A stretch of 64,000 nucleotides of DNA from Candidatus Competibacteraceae bacterium (GTDB taxonomy: Bacteria > Pseudomonadota > Gammaproteobacteria > Competibacterales > Competibacteraceae), in the NCBI GenBank assembly GCA_016712625.1, contig JADJQQ010000002.1:1-64000 (forward strand), given 5' to 3'. Shown one piece after another: positions 63,130 through 64,000 of this stretch. The position numbers were made by a program, and so were the translations under genes. The number at the start of each line of letters is the position of its first letter. The stretch's first letter is position 1. Below the pieces are notes generated by a model. The model searched no databases and was not told the origin of the DNA. It saw only the letters and a list, made by a program, of their open reading frames with translations.

Positions 63130-64000
63130 ATGTCATTACTGCAATACAAATCCCAGGCGGTGGCCAAACCTTACTTTATCGCCGCGATTGGCCTGTTCGT
63201 CGGACAAATCCTGTTCGGCCTGATCATGGGCCTGCAATACGTGATCGGCGATTTCATGTTCCCTGCCATTCCATTCAACATCGCCCGAATGGTGCACACC
63301 AACCTGTTGATCGTCTGGTTGCTGTTCGGCTTTATGGGCGCGGCTTATTATCTGGTGCCGGAAGAATCCGAAACCGAATTGCACAGCCCGCTGCTGGCGC
63401 ATGTGCTGTTCTGGATTTTTCTGATCGCTGGCGCGCTGACCGTGGTCGGTTATTTAAGCGTGTCTTACGAACGGCTGACCGAAATCGGCGGCAATAATCT
63501 GTTGGCCACGATGGGCCGCGAGTTTCTGGAACAGCCGACCTATACCAAAATCGGTCTTGTGATCGTAGTCTTAGGCTTTATTTACAACATCGGCCTGACG
63601 GTGCTCAAGGGCCGCAAGACCGCCATCACCATCATTCTATTGACGGGGTTGGTTGGGCTGGCGGTGTTTTTCCTATTCGCCTTCTACAATCCGTCTAACC
63701 TGGTCAAGGATAAGTATTTCTGGTGGTGGGTGGTGCACCTGTGGGTGGAAGGCGTGTGGGAGCTGATCATGGGCGCGATTCTCGGCTTCGTGCTGATCAA
63801 GATTACTGGTGTGGATCGGGAAGTGATCGAAAAATGGCTGTATGTGATCATCACCCTGGCGCTGGTGACGGGGTTGGTCGGCACGGGCCATCATTATTAC
63901 TGGATCGGCGCGCCCGGTTATTGGCAATGGTGGGGCGGCTTCTTCTCGGCGCTGGAGCCGTTGCCGTTCTTCGCGATGGTGGTATTCTGCTTCAACATGG
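63130..64000 (+). CDS. norB: Nitric oxide reductase subunit B (cut by the window end)
   Basis: The frame opens at the ATG at 63130, 31 bases after norC, and stays open to the window edge (290 residues seen; family about 450-480). It reads MSLLQYKSQAVAKPYFIAAI, FNIARMVHTNLLIVWLLFGF with the first heme histidine, GAAYYLVPEESETELHSP, WWWVVHLWVEGVWELIMGAI with the heme-b3/FeB histidine and glutamate, and GTGHHYYWIGAPGYWQWWGG with the FeB histidines. The absence of an N-terminal cytochrome fusion and the presence of norC show the cNOR type. Confidence 0.95.
   Translation, partial: MSLLQYKSQAVAKPYFIAAIGLFVGQILFGLIMGLQYVIGDFMFPAIPFNIARMVHTNLLIVWLLFGFMGAAYYLVPEESETELHSPLLAHVLFWIFLIAGALTVVGYLSVSYERLTEIGGNNLLATMGREFLEQPTYTKIGLVIVVLGFIYNIGLTVLKGRKTAITIILLTGLVGLAVFFLFAFYNPSNLVKDKYFWWWVVHLWVEGVWELIMGAILGFVLIKITGVDREVIEKWLYVIITLALVTGLVGTGHHYYWIGAPGYWQWWGGFFSALEPLPFFAMVVFCFNM

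Overview
The window looks like a chromosomal piece of a GC-rich, facultatively denitrifying gammaproteobacterium. The gene mix (methylmalonyl-CoA mutase, Na+-pumping methylmalonyl-CoA decarboxylase, malyl-CoA lyase, assimilatory nitrate genes, norCB, type III-B CRISPR) resembles glycogen-accumulating Competibacteraceae-like organisms. This placement is an inference from gene content and was not checked by any search.

Layout. (1) 0.6-13.9 kb, almost all on the minus strand, is a type III-B CRISPR-Cas locus: cas6, a ring nuclease/CARF gene (NE0113 family), cmr1, cmr2 fused in frame to cmr3, cmr4, cmr5, cmr6, a 44-aa ORF, an Uma2-like fragment, a CARF effector gene, csx16, cas2 and cas1. It is damaged. 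cmr3, cmr5, cmr6 and cas6 carry one or two frameshifts each, cmr4 has lost its 3' half, and the CARF, csx16, cas2 and cas1 genes are shattered by many frameshifts. No CRISPR array is visible. (2) 14.0-22.5 kb holds a methylmalonyl-CoA module: VOC epimerase, mutA, mutB, meaB and mcl, interrupted by an orphan HEPN gene and a VapBC-like pair. (3) 22.5-26.0 kb carries an Fe-alcohol dehydrogenase, a metallophosphoesterase, a CDP-archaeol-synthase-like protein and a DUF2147 protein. (4) 26.0-34.8 kb is a probable sugar-acid catabolic cluster: PdxA-like dehydrogenase, hydroxypyruvate-reductase-like enzyme, TRAP transporter, SDR, split transketolase and a divergent LysR regulator. (5) 34.8-41.1 kb is mixed housekeeping (folD, GNAT, NDH-2, alcohol dehydrogenase), a small metzincin-like pair and three gene remnants. 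(6) 41.1-54.2 kb is nitrate assimilation (nasA, nirD, nirB, narK-type transporter, and a PP2C-kinase fusion of a type often found with it), mixed with a metallopeptidase, a DUF2459 lipoprotein and an Na+/alanine symporter. (7) 54.4-59.5 kb holds a FabD-like protein and a complete Na+-pumping methylmalonyl-CoA decarboxylase set. (8) 59.7-64 kb holds a TauE permease and a nitric oxide module: NnrS-like membrane protein, DUF2249, hemerythrin, FNR/DNR box, norC and the start of norB.

How it fits together. MutAB with MeaB and the epimerase interconverts succinyl-CoA and propionyl-type CoA esters. The decarboxylase would turn methylmalonyl-CoA into propionyl-CoA while exporting Na+, a route used by propionate-forming and PHV-storing cells. 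The nas and nor genes supply nitrogen assimilation and NO respiration/detoxification.

Caveat. Several single-base breaks lie in short homopolymers (mutA C5 and G4, VapC T7, CARF G5). Some may be sequencing errors; the dense damage at 0.6-3.7 kb is either true decay or a poor-quality stretch.
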